DNA of 16,684 bases from Multifurca ochricompacta (GCA_022496185.1 WTXG01000509.1:1-16684); one strand, 5' to 3'. Numbered from the stretch's first letter, positions 1 through 9,096 are shown. The notes: a model not told the origin generated them from the letters alone. Program-made: numbers and translations.

Positions 1-60
1 CACTCACAATTCACTCACTTATTCATTCATTCATTCACTCACCACTCACTTACACACACA
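1..60. repeat. Degenerate CACTCA/ATTC microsatellite
   Basis: The first 60 bases are built from CACTCA, ATTC and ACAC units in imperfect tandem, including three ATTC copies near 23-37. The tract starts at the window edge, so its full length is unknown. Confidence 0.7.
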
Positions 61-359
61 CTCGAACGCAGCGCCAATCCTTCGGTTTCGGAGTCAACGG
101 ATGAGTCACACCCATTCGTACTAAAATGTAATGTGTTACCGTCACCGTTACAATTATCCAATATCCAATCCAATCCAAATTTCAAAAACATAAGTCTGTG
201 CTGCACTTCCTAACTCGTTCCCGTCAAACTACACGCATGGAGATTTTACACAGGAAAATAACCCACCTTCAAGATTTTATAGACTACCGGTGATAGTAAT
301 GATTCCAGAGAACAGGGCAAGGGCAACATACGCTGGTTGGTTGCGGCACTCGCACAAAC

Positions 360-367
360 TATTTAAA
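360..367 (+). promoter_or_regulatory. TATA-like element upstream of the acetyltransferase
   Basis: The octamer TATTTAAA lies 81 bases before the ATG at 448. The same octamer occurs at a similar distance (82 bases) before the glutaredoxin ATG, which supports a core promoter role. Transcription start sites are not known. Confidence 0.4.
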
Positions 368-447
368 GGGCTGACACCTCCGCCTACATGTCTCCCACCA
401 CTTCTCCATCCCATTCCAAATCATATCTTGTTTAGAGATTATTCAGA

Positions 448-1835
448 ATGCCTGGCCTTACCCCTGTTCGCTCATCTGCAAAACGCTCGTCGTCGTTTAC
501 CATAACTCTCCTGCTGATTTCCTGTCTGCAACCTTCCCCACTCTTCGCCGTCACGAAGAATCTGCAAATATCGTATTTGCACATGCTCTCAAACTTCTCG
601 GGAGTGAGGCGGCATTGACTGGATGCCATTTCACAAACGAGTCCGATGTCAGCACTTGGTGGTGGAAACAAGAAACGCGCCTATCACATAATCACGTGGT
701 CGATCATCCCATTAGCACTGGCACTGGCACTGGCACTGGCACTGGTACCGGTACTGGTACTGGCAGCTCTAACACTAACGCTAACGGAAACGAACCATTC
801 TGGCTAACCGTCTGGTCTTCCATATCTCCGTTCATTCCACCGACACTTGATATCGTGTTGTCGTGCGTCAGCTCGACCTTAGGTGATTACCCCATATTTC
901 TGTGGACACCCAAGAATCCCACTTCGACATCACCTTCGTGGCTTCACTCTCGTATCGAACCTCTCGCGGATCATCTTCTTCACATTGTACCCCCGCGGCG
1001 TGTATTTTCAGTTTTCGGTGCGACTTGGTTGTCAAGCCATTCACAAGACATTGGTCGGATCTCGTTCAGTGCCCCATCGAGCCGGAGCCGTTCTACGCCG
1101 CTTGTTATACGTATTGCAATTTGGAGACGTTCAAAGAGTCCAACGATTCCCTTACTCGTGGCGATGGCATACGACGAGCTAATATGGAAGACCTTGGGGC
1201 GGTTGCCCAACTGTGTAAAGAATTCGCGGATGATTCGGTACGTTTCACTTTTCACCTTCCCCCAACTTATCCGTAATCCGCCACCCTGTCGGTGGATGGA
1301 TATAGGTATATTTGGATTTGAACTCTTTCCATTTCCATTTATAGGTTTACTTCCCACTCGAGATCGATGCCGCTACTATCGAGGGACGAGAACTGATCTC
1401 CAAAGGACTCATTTGGATATACGAATCCGATGGAGAGGTTACTTCCATTTGTGCTGTCACCCGTAGCACTCAGAACGTTTCCGCGATTACTAAAGTATAT
1501 ACGACGCCCAAATGGAGACGTCGGGGATTTGCAGAACATTTGGTTCGAAATGTGACCAAGCGGTTCGTCATTCGTCATCATCAGCACGCTCTCTCCACTC
1601 TACTTCAATTCATCCACCTTTCCCTTGGTTGTTTGATTGATCCCATCATCCCCTTAGACTTTTAATCGATTGCGGTAAACGCAGCGTGACTCTGTACGTT
1701 GGGCATAGCAACAACGCGCAACGCGTCTACGACCGCGTTGGTTTTGTCGGCTTGTGTGGGAAGGAGAAGATAAACGGCGTAGAGGACTCTCTGGAGCTAG
1801 GCTTGGTGACTGGTTTCCCAAGGGGCCATTGGTGA
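448..1835 (+). CDS. GNAT-fold N-acetyltransferase, apparently frameshifted twice
   Basis: Probable acetyl-CoA-dependent N-acetyltransferase; substrate unknown. Three coding blocks are separated by introns at 1238-1344 (107 nt) and 1563-1657 (95 nt). The C-terminal part carries GNAT motif A, WRRRGFAEHLV, and motif B, NNAQRVYDRVGF, and ends GFPRGHW. The N-terminal part (TFPTLRRHEESANIVFAHAL) and the middle part (PIEPEPFYAACYTYC) match the layout I know from Agaricomycete homologues. Two breaks are seen. The conserved N-terminal frame has no in-frame ATG, and the nearest ATG (448) is one frame off. Near 1013-1030, just after VFSVF, the frame again changes by one. Adding one base at each site would make the exon total (1186 nt from 448) a multiple of three, about 395 residues. 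It may be a decaying gene or an assembly error. A threonine-glycine repeat lies inside the N-terminal half. Confidence 0.75.
715..762 (+). repeat. In-frame hexanucleotide repeat encoding Thr-Gly
   Basis: Eight tandem hexamers (five GCACTG, one GTACCG, two GTACTG) encode alternating Thr and Gly. The period is a multiple of three, so copy-number change would not disturb the frame. It probably forms a flexible linker between the N-terminal helix region and the conserved EPFWLTVW segment. Confidence 0.9.
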
Positions 1836-1837
1836 CC

Positions 1838-1879
1838 GTTTCGTTTCGTTTCGTTTCGTTTCGTTTCATTTCATTTCAC
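1838..1879 (+). repeat. TTTCG/TTTCA pentamer repeat at the acetyltransferase 3' end
   Basis: About eight pentamers, first TTTCG then TTTCA, begin three bases after the TGA at 1833-1835. If transcribed, the tract lies in the 3' untranslated region. Confidence 0.9.
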
Positions 1880-1918
1880 TTTACAAATTAAGTTCGCATC
1901 ATTATTTTTTCCCATCCA

Positions 1919-1933
1919 CCCCCCCCCCCCCCC
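1919..1933. repeat. Poly-C run of 15 bases
   Basis: Fifteen consecutive C residues. Run length is prone to both replication slippage and sequencing error. Confidence 0.9.
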
Positions 1934-2154
1934 GTTAAAGTAGGCTCGGTCTATGTTCTGAGTCCCATGTGTATCAAATAGTTCTCTCTCTCTTACGTTA
2001 TAGTCTACAGTTTAGCACACACGACTAGTCACTTATCCCTATGATGCTTGTCACATGATAAATTCTTCAAAATGATGAGAAAGAATCCCGGAAATAAATA
2101 GATGTTCTAGAGCCCGGCGGTGATCTAGTAACGAACTACCAAAACGGCATGGTT

Positions 2155-2262
2155 CTTGGCCATCACCACGAGTCTAACAACAAGCTGGGGGAACTGAAAA
2201 GTTCTTCCAGATAACAAGAACTTGAATCCTGATCTGGTCGCTGAACGTTCGTGATGGCCAAG
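2155..2262. repeat. Nested inverted repeat (possible structured element)
   Basis: A perfect 12-base inverted repeat, CTTGGCCATCAC at 2155-2166 and its complement at 2251-2262, encloses a second perfect 8-base inverted repeat at 2199-2206 and 2216-2223 with a 9-base loop. Together they could fold as a hairpin within a hairpin. No known RNA family or transposon end was recognised. Confidence 0.5.
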
Positions 2263-2780
2263 GCTCCCCAAAGTAGTAGACTCAGTCGGTTGGACACAAG
2301 GTCGTCGTATGCCTTTTATGTCTCCGATCAAAAATATCACAGACTCGGGGGCATACTATGCCTATGCTCCATAAATCAAAGCAGGGCAAGCCCCTGCGGC
2401 CTCCATCCGTTCCTGGCACTTCACGTCGCAAGACCGCTTCCCAAGGGCACGGGGCCGAGGTGCGCAACTACGCACCCTCTCATAAGTCACCCTTGGGGCT
2501 CCTGGGGGTCAGTACGGAGACACTCGGCCCGAGGCCATGGTTATTTTTTAGGAGGCAGCAACGGATCGGCGGAGCCACTCAGTTGGAAGAATATTTCCCA
2601 CGCGTGCGCGCGTACCGAGAAAACAGATGGGTTTGAACAGACGAAAAACTTTGTTGTTGTGCTGCATCAAAGCTTAGTGATCGTCTTGGCGATAGCAGCG
2701 GTCTTTCGTGTGGTGTGGGTAACTTCTGCATGGCCTAAACCAGCTTCACAAACACCAAGCAGAATCCACACAAATGGTAA

Positions 2781-2812
2781 GGGGGGGTGGGGGGGGGGGG
2801 GGAAAGGGGGGG
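2781..2812 (+). repeat. G-rich homopolymer tract
   Basis: Runs of 7, 14 and 7 G residues are separated by T and AAA. The tract could form a G-quadruplex on the plus strand, and its exact length is uncertain for sequencing reasons. Confidence 0.8.
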
Positions 2813-4596
2813 CTGGGTATATGATTCGATAGCATCCAGGTTGTCTCACTCCACAACATCACCCCCAAACTCAAGAAGCTCGACGTCAGCTGAACCATCT
2901 TAGGTCTGATTAGAAAATATCTTGAGGGATTGGGCCGCGCAAGGACATCAGAAGATAGGGGATTTGGAACGACTTTTTGAGATGTCACCTTTTTCTGACT
3001 GTTCTGCGCTAGCACCTGGCCAGGTGCCAAAAACCAGGGAGATGACCCGATGTGATTCCGTGGCTTCCTTCATATGCTGGTCATACAATTATACCATACT
3101 GCGCTATTTCTTGTGTCTGGGTCTTGTGGCCTTGTCGAGACTTGCACGAACGCCCGTCGGGAGCCCGAGAGAAGGCATAATTTTCCTCACGCTCCACTAA
3201 GAAACCAACCATATCGGCCAATGACCATGAATTTTAATGACCATGACACGAATGCAGTGTTTTCTCTGATCACCGCGTATTCGTCCGGAGTCTCCTTTCA
3301 AACTACGTGCAGCCATAACATGCAGCACCGCAGATGTGGCCGAGAAAGTTTCGTTTGACTTTCAATGAACACTTCGCAACTTTGGGAGATTGGAAACCCT
3401 GTCCTTATATTCTTGAACGAGATACAAAAGTGATCTGATTTCTGTGGGGAGTCCATTCACTTCAAGGGACGAAAGGAAAAGGCTGATAACCCGATGGCGA
3501 TTAGACAACGAGGTCAGTATTGATGATTGATCGCGGCAGCCCTCCAGATGGAGGTGTACAATCAGGCCTGCCATTAATTATGCAGATAGGGATGGACCCA
3601 AGCCTGTCCCTGCGCTTCGATATCAAACAACGCATGCGGTACAACCGTGTGATAATCTACCAGTGGACATCGTTCCGATCCATCGGCCCTTCTGCGGTAT
3701 CACCAGGTCATCGGCTTCGAGGCTTCGATACATTTATAAGACAATGTGTTGATGGAGGTATCCCCACCCGATGGCCTGTATTATCAGTATATACAATATG
3801 ATAGAAGCCCCTTTGAAATTTAAGCCCAGCACTTGCCTATCAACGTGCCTAGCGTACAGCTTAAATCTCACTGCAAGAGAGATAAGTATCAACTCGTAAA
3901 AGAGTATCCCCTTCAATCATGTGGTCAGTCCTTCGCTGCGTAATAGCGGGGGTATAACCGTCGGCTAAGAGAATGTCGCCAAGTGTCCTGACCTATGAAG
4001 TGGGCAAGGCGAAGGTCTGCTTTACAGGGCTGTAAACAGCTGCGGACAAGGGCCGTGTGATGTAGGCAGGCCATAAGTGACGCGTCCGAGACGACGATTC
4101 GCGGCTCGGATTTGAAGTCCCAATGCCCACAGCGACCTAGCCATGGGGGCGTTAGGTCTCCGTAATCAAACTGACATAGTGGCCCGACAGCACACGACCG
4201 GCAAATCTCATGGCATGGCAAAAGTTCCTTTCTCCGTGTTACACGAATTTACAAACATTCAGGTTCCCCAAAGGCATCTTGCAACAGCGGCCGCGTCTCG
4301 ACATTTATTTGGTAAAATCCCTGCTCAAGGATGTCCCTTGATGAGGATGACCGGACCTCACCATATGGATATGTATACCTTGCTCGCCTTTTGATAATCC
4401 GAGGGTCCAGCTAGCCAGTACCAGAGGTCGCAACGGAAGAAGAGTACGGTCATCGAGGAGATCCCCATTTGAAGAGTATATTTTAGCCCAAGTGAGTGAT
4501 TGTTGGATAGTGCTTGATCCAGGTCAGGCCTGCAGTTGACAAGCTGTTCTGTGTTTTTGACTTTCGGCACTCCCCGCCGTCTGACTGTCCATCTCA

Positions 4597-4643
4597 CCCC
4601 ACCCCACCCCATCCCATCCCCCATCCCATCTTATCCTATCCCC
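4597..4643 (-). repeat. CCCAC/CCCAT tandem tract, G-quadruplex motif on the minus strand
   Basis: Tandem CCCCA and CCCAT pentamers give the minus strand repeated GGG or GGGG runs separated by one to three bases. This fits the usual four-run G-quadruplex pattern. Confidence 0.6.
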
Positions 4644-5280
4644 TCGCGGCCACTCCGTACGGTAGCCACGATGTAACGTCAACCCTTAGCGGCAGTGTCC
4701 GCTTGCGATCGATGGACCGGAGATGTGGTATTCACGCCTTCACGCCACATACTCTCTTTTCAAATAAACTTGGCCAGGGACCAAGCAAGATGGCTCAAGG
4801 GGTAGCATACTGTTTTCCACACGACTTGGCAGATTTATTCTCGTGGTGATTTCTCATGGAGTGTGATTCGGATGAACCTTCAGTTTGTACGTATTATCAT
4901 GATTTTTGTTTTTATCCCTGCTATTGTCAACTGGCCCTGTTGGGAATGCACACACACGGCTCAAATCCTCGACTAGAATTTCATAATGGCTCTCCTCTCA
5001 ACTGCCATAGACGTGTAGTTAGAAAGAAGGTGCCATGACCTTCAATCATGACACGTTTGGAAGAGCCATTACGAACACATTTGGCTGGTACATAACCCTA
5101 CAAAATAGTCGCATTCTAGTATAGGTGGGGTTGACTTTCGTATACTGGCGCGTGATCTGCCAGATAGGCGTCGATGATATGCTTACTTACCGCCTCTTTG
5201 AGCTCTTTCCCATGATTAATATCGGTAACCCAGTGTCGTACATTGGACGACCGTGAGATGCTGTTGCTCCTCCCAGGTTC

Positions 5281-5310
5281 ATGTTTGATCTACATTTAAT
5301 TTGGGGTTAG
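5281..5310 (+). other. Possible upstream ORF in the glycosyltransferase leader
   Basis: An ATG at 5281 opens nine codons (MFDLHLIWG) and stops at 5308-5310, 65 bases before the main ATG at 5376. It would act as a uORF only if transcription starts upstream of it, which the sequence does not show. Confidence 0.3.
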
Positions 5311-5375
5311 GGCTACGTGCCTTGCACTTGCTGAACGCCGCCGGGGTTCTTCTGAGTTCTTCTGCGCCGTCCATA

Positions 5376-7270
5376 ATGACAACGGCAACGATCAAGAGGA
5401 GTCTTGGTGCCAATGATGTTGCACCCGCTCTGCGACAGCCAAGGCGGTATAGCTCTTTCTCCATATTTCTGGTCACTCTCGCCTTCCTGCTTGCTTCCGC
5501 CTCGGTGCCCCCGTTCATAAAGCCATGGATTCGCTCTCGTGAACTCAACGTCCCGCACCAGGGAATTGAAACACAGATGCGCTTGGCACCGGGTTCCTAT
5601 CGCGTTGATGCCCGAACGCGATTTGAGAATCTTTCTCCCCCACTGCCCATTGTCGCTGGGTCGACGGGAAATGTGGTCGCTGTCCTACTAAACTGGTCGA
5701 GATTCGAAAACGTGCGACGCATAGTGTCTCTCCTCTGCGGCTCCGAGCTGGACCTAATCATGAAACGTGTCCTGGTGTGGAACAACAATCCGAAGCCTCT
5801 GAAATATCTTGTGGGCGATACGTAATCCTATCGTTATCGTTCTTGTAACGATACCATTGCCAGGACTTTTTACCGACCTCTTGTCCAGAGGAAAAGTTGC
5901 AGATCATCAATTCGGCGGAGAACGTGTACTTCTACGCGCGATATTTGGGGTGCTCACAGTCGGATGCAGAGTACTGTTTCATTCAAGTAATGGCCGTCTC
6001 GAACTCCTTTGACTTCACTCATTCTCTACTCCAGGACGACGATTATCTAGTTCTTCCGGAAGTCATTCAGGCACTCTATGCGCATATCACGAAGGTCGAA
6101 TGGCCATCTTCTGTGCATCTTCTTCCACCTCATGAGCACCTGTCCAGCGACTTGCGAGCGGTGTACAAAAACAAAAGTGCCCTCCACACATCGTTCTCAT
6201 GGTTAGGGTATGGCACGTTGATGCACCGCTCTCTTGTATCGGAGTTTCTCTCGCTATTGCAAAATTTAAATGTCTCGTTCGAGGAAGCGAAGATGGCAGA
6301 TAACTACTTCACTATCCTAAGAAATCGCCCACCAATGACTTGGTTCGACCAAGGAATTGAATTGGGTGGCGGTCAGCCTTTCACTGTAGGCCCTGAGGGT
6401 GACGAGAGGAACAAAATGCACATCGTTGGTCTACAACATTCCATTCGTGATACTGAGAGTAATAACACGTCTCCAGCTCAAGGCCAGCTATTACCTGGAC
6501 TCTCTTCTGGATGACGATGGTTCGGCGTACCGCAGGCGCATGACTGACGGAAAAATTCCGTTTACCTCTTTAGACACCCTAGAGGGGTCACCCATATCTC
6601 CTCTGGGGAAGGCACCATGCGTTGGCCGACCTTGCCTGTTCGAAACAACCGTTTCCTTGCTTCCGAACGACATCAGGCACTCCTGCGAGCATACTCAAGA
6701 CATGCTAGACTTGGAGGAGCAAAATCTACAAATTCTTGGAGATGACAAGATGCATTATTTGTCTTATCCCCCTTCGTTCGCAGTTGATGGTAAACCGGAT
6801 ACTGCGTTCCGAAGCCTTCGGAGTAGATTTCATCCTTCTCATCGGACGTCAATTTTCTAATTGCCGGCTAGGTGCAAGTCGGGGCGATACCATAACTTTG
6901 GACATGCTACGTGACGTTTCAACACTTTATACTCATACCCAAATCGCAATATTGGTTGACAGTGCGACAGAACATATTATCCGTGCATGCACGTTCCAGA
7001 CATCATCTAATGGTGACAATTGGGTAAGTCTGGGTTTGGCTGCCCGTTTCAGTATGTTCCTTATGAGACATTCAGACGACTCTTTTCGGAGAACTCCTCT
7101 GTGTTCGTGTTGACTTGGCAGGGATAGGAAAACAACTAGTGGAGTGTAGCATCGGGGCCGGTGATCGTGGGTCTAACCCGAAGGCAAGATACTTCAGAGC
7201 ACGTCTTACTGGAGATAGAAAAGAAAGCTGGGCTATATACGAGATTTGGATAAGAGGATATGATGATTAG
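5376..7270 (+). CDS. Type II membrane glycosyltransferase, GT64/exostosin-like, with discoidin-like C-terminus
   Basis: Six exons: 5376-5810, 5864-5986, 6035-6424, 6477-6822, 6872-7023, 7076-7270. The introns are 53, 48, 52, 49 and 52 nt and the exons sum to 1641 nt (546 residues). A short basic cytosolic tail is followed by one hydrophobic segment (about residues 27-46), as in Golgi type II enzymes. The catalytic region (about 100-330) has VVAVLLNWSRFENVRRIV, VLVWNNNP, the acidic motif QDDDYLV (Asp 187-189, likely metal and nucleotide-sugar binding), a SFSWLGYGTLMHRS segment, and MADNYFTILRNRPP. This arrangement resembles exostosin-type GT64 enzymes. The C-terminal half (about 415-546) has FAVDGKPDTAFRS and a final ARYFRARLTGDRKESWAIYE, like a discoidin (F5/8C) domain. 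Sugar donor and acceptor are unknown. The first intron has a weak donor, GTGGGC. Confidence 0.7.
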
Positions 7271-7601
7271 ACAAATGGAGGTTGTATTGTACTTAACGAC
7301 AGTGACCCCCCCTGGACACGAACTTATCAATACAACGGCCAAGTGATTACGTCAAAAGGTACGAACGAGATGGGGGAGACGGCGGGGAACGGGAAATCCG
7401 AATCACGTTCGCCCGAGTCCAGAGCTCTCGTGGCTCGTGGCTCGCACGCACGAGCAAACTTGGTGTTGCCCCACAGCGCACAGCGCAACAGCGCAACCCA
7501 TCTACCGCCCTTTCCTTTCGCAAATCTCTTGCTCCCAGAAAACTACATCCTCCTTCCCATCGCTTTACTCTCCTATTGTACTCCCTTCAACGCTCACCAA
7601 C
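7271..7601. promoter_or_regulatory. Intergenic region and promoter of the NIPSNAP gene
   Basis: 331 bases between the glycosyltransferase stop and the NIPSNAP ATG. It should contain the 3' end of the former and the promoter of the latter. It holds tandem CTCGTGG/CTCGCACG units near 7426-7452 and three copies of ACAGCGCA at 7473-7495. A pyrimidine-rich stretch (7505-7600) precedes the ATG, as is common in fungal promoters. No clear TATA box was seen. Confidence 0.45.
7473..7495 (+). repeat. Three copies of ACAGCGCA
   Basis: Copies lie at 7473-7480, 7480-7487 and 7488-7495, about 110 bases upstream of the NIPSNAP start. They could be a clustered protein-binding site or a short slippage product. 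Confidence 0.6.
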
Positions 7602-8839
7602 ATGCTCTCCTGTTTAGTCTCTAAGTTTCCCCGCGTCATGGTTCCCAATGTCCGGCGTGCGATTTCTGTACAGGTACCTGCCTCGCCCCGCGCCCGATCC
7701 CGCGCTGACAGTATCAATCGTACCGCTCAGTCCATCCTGCATGGCTCGCAGGAGGCCAAGGAAGCCGGTGACGAAGAAGTTCAGCATCACTCACGCCTCA
7801 TTGCGCGTGGAAAATACCTCCACGGGATTGAAAGTACGACCCGCCCTATCCATGCGTCAACCATCTAACTCAGTACCCCAAACCGTGTTGTCCCCAGTTC
7901 ACCGAGTTAAGCCAGACAGTGTCAAGGGGTATAAGAAAGCCGCGTACGTCCATATGCTATGCATTCATATATTCAGACATTGTTCATTATACGTAGTGAG
8001 CGTTATTTTACTGGGTTGAGGGATGACCCGGAGCTTCGCATCAAACTCTCAGGTAACTTCGAGGCTATCGTTGGGGAGCAAGATACATTTTGTGCGTACT
8101 CTCATTTTTGATTGTAGAGATGACATTCAGTATACTTCCCAGATCATGTTCTGGAGTATGAGAATCACTCCGGCGTAGACAATGCATGGAAGAGAGATCC
8201 GGGTTCTGAGGTTTGTCGTGCATGTTTTAGACTTTCCGAGTTTTTTTTTTAAAATACTCTCTCTCAGCATGAGAAAGCCCGTGACGCATTGCTGCCCTTT
8301 CTTCGATCCCGTACTACACAACTTGCACAGGAGTTTGCTTTCTTGCCGACTTCTCCCCCCATGAGGAAGGCGGTATTTTTGAGTTGCGCGCGTACCAGTT
8401 GAACCCTGGTGCACTACTCGAATGGGAAGCCACATGGTGCGTCTCTCATATCACGTTCTGCCACCATATATAGTTCATGGCATTATAGGCGAAGAGGTAT
8501 AGAGGCTCGTAAGAAACTCGTTCAGCCTGTAGGTGCATGGTATGCACAAGTCGGCCGGCTTCACCAGGTGTACCATCTTTGGCAGTACCCGTGCGTACCC
8601 TTAGCTACGGTTATCCAGGGCGCTGATCCGCGTTTTCTCGAAACGCGCAGAAACCTCGAGACCCGTAAGGAGATGCGTGAAAATGCGTGGCAAGTAGACG
8701 GTTGGGCAGATACTGTGCACAAGGTGGATCCCTAAATTATTGTCTATTACGCGTCTAACCTGACCTATAGACCTCACAACTCGCGAGGTCGATGGATTCG
8801 ATCATTCTGACGCCGTTACCTTTCAGCCCGCTTAAATGA
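7602..8839 (+). CDS. NIPSNAP family mitochondrial protein, one base missing in a C run
   Basis: Eight exons: 7602-7833, 7898-7943, 7997-8091, 8143-8210, 8268-8436, 8489-8590, 8651-8723, 8771-8839; introns are 47-64 nt. NIPSNAP proteins are mitochondrial and carry two ferredoxin-like alpha/beta repeats; their biochemical role is poorly defined. The N-terminus is basic, hydrophobic and Ser-rich, like a mitochondrial presequence. Family signatures include HRVKPDSVKGYKKAAE, KLSGNFEAIVGEQDTF, HVLEYENHSG, PFLRSRTTQLAQEFAFLPTS, IFELRAYQLNPGALLEWE, WYAQVGRLHQVYHLWQYP and the terminal PLPFSPLK. In exon 5 the frame changes at the six-C run at 8355-8360, between FLPTSPP and HEEGGIFELR. The exons total 854 nt, and one extra C would give 855 nt (284 residues) with every conserved block in frame. 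This may be an assembly error or a recent null allele. Confidence 0.88.
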
Positions 8840-8854
8840 CGGGATAGAATGAGA

Positions 8855-8876
8855 GTGGCTAGTTGATCTTAGCCAC
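8855..8876. terminator. Short hairpin downstream of the NIPSNAP stop
   Basis: GTGGCTA (8855-8861) and TAGCCAC (8870-8876) are perfect inverted repeats with an 8-base loop, starting 16 bases after the stop codon. It may be a 3' UTR structure. Fungal mRNA ends do not depend on such hairpins, so a terminator role is only a possibility. Confidence 0.25.
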
Positions 8877-9088
8877 ATTAATATTGTTTGGGCTCGAACT
8901 TGGACTATTTTTAAGTTGTATATTTGTGCCTTTTGCCAAAGTGCCAAAGCCTCGGGCATCGGCTAACCAGGAACTCGTGACATTTACAACACGTGACTGC
9001 GCGTGATCTTCATTGCTGCTTGCTAAAGTTTATTACTCAGACGTCATGGCATCTAAGTAGCTATCCCACAGCCCACAGTCCCAGCTGG

Positions 9089-9096
9089 TATTTAAA
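9089..9096 (+). promoter_or_regulatory. TATA-like box of the glutaredoxin gene
   Basis: TATTTAAA ends 82 bases before the ATG at 9178 and is followed by a pyrimidine-rich leader, the usual arrangement for a fungal TATA-containing promoter. The identical octamer precedes the acetyltransferase gene. Confidence 0.5.

Larger units (their letters stand above)
1..447. other. Upstream intergenic region and promoter of the acetyltransferase gene
   Basis: No gene is recognisable here. The first 60 bases are a degenerate simple repeat of CACTCA and ATTC units. The rest is moderately AT-rich. A TATTTAAA box at 360-367 lies about 80 bases before the first plausible ATG at 448, so the distal half of the acetyltransferase promoter is probably here. 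The short open frame from 299 has no family resemblance and overlaps the presumed core promoter. Confidence 0.5.
1836..5375. other. Gene-poor region of 3.5 kb
   Basis: I could not recognise any protein family in any frame, even allowing for introns. The longest open frame (2251-2832, +, about 193 codons) runs through a poly-G tract, has no domain-like composition and no homologue I can name. Contents include a TTTCG tandem tract just after the acetyltransferase stop, a 15-base C run, a G-rich tract near 2781-2812, a nested hairpin at 2155-2262 and a C-rich tract at 4597-4643. I saw no terminal repeats, reverse transcriptase or transposase motifs. The last few hundred bases should hold the glycosyltransferase promoter. 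Confidence 0.55.

Noticed and set aside
2251..2832. 193-codon open frame on the plus strand
   Set aside because: It runs through a poly-G tract, lacks domain-like composition and matches nothing I recognise; probably chance.
3220..3246. 11-base direct repeat AATGACCATGA
   Set aside because: Two copies only, with no flanking structure.
3910..5050. 12-base direct repeat CCTTCAATCATG at 3910 and 5039, considered as LTR ends
   Set aside because: Identity does not extend beyond 12 bases, there are no retroelement motifs between the copies, and such a repeat is expected by chance fairly often in 3.5 kb.
5301..5316. GGGTTAGGG telomere-like motif
   Set aside because: Only one copy plus a partial, in the leader of a gene; no tandem array.
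6800..6880. Apparent frameshift in the glycosyltransferase gene
   Set aside because: A 49-nt GT-AG intron (6823-6871) with a CTAAT branch-like motif joins FRSLR to SASRGDTITLDML in frame, so no lesion is needed.
7024..7122. A 29-nt intron followed by a frameshift near the glycosyltransferase C-terminus
   Set aside because: Using the next acceptor (7075) gives a normal 52-nt intron and an uninterrupted frame to the stop at 7268-7270.
8591..8650. Read-through segment CVPLATVIQGADPRF in NIPSNAP
   Set aside because: It is open in frame but interrupts the conserved WQYP-NLETRK junction; a 60-nt GT-AG intron removes it cleanly.
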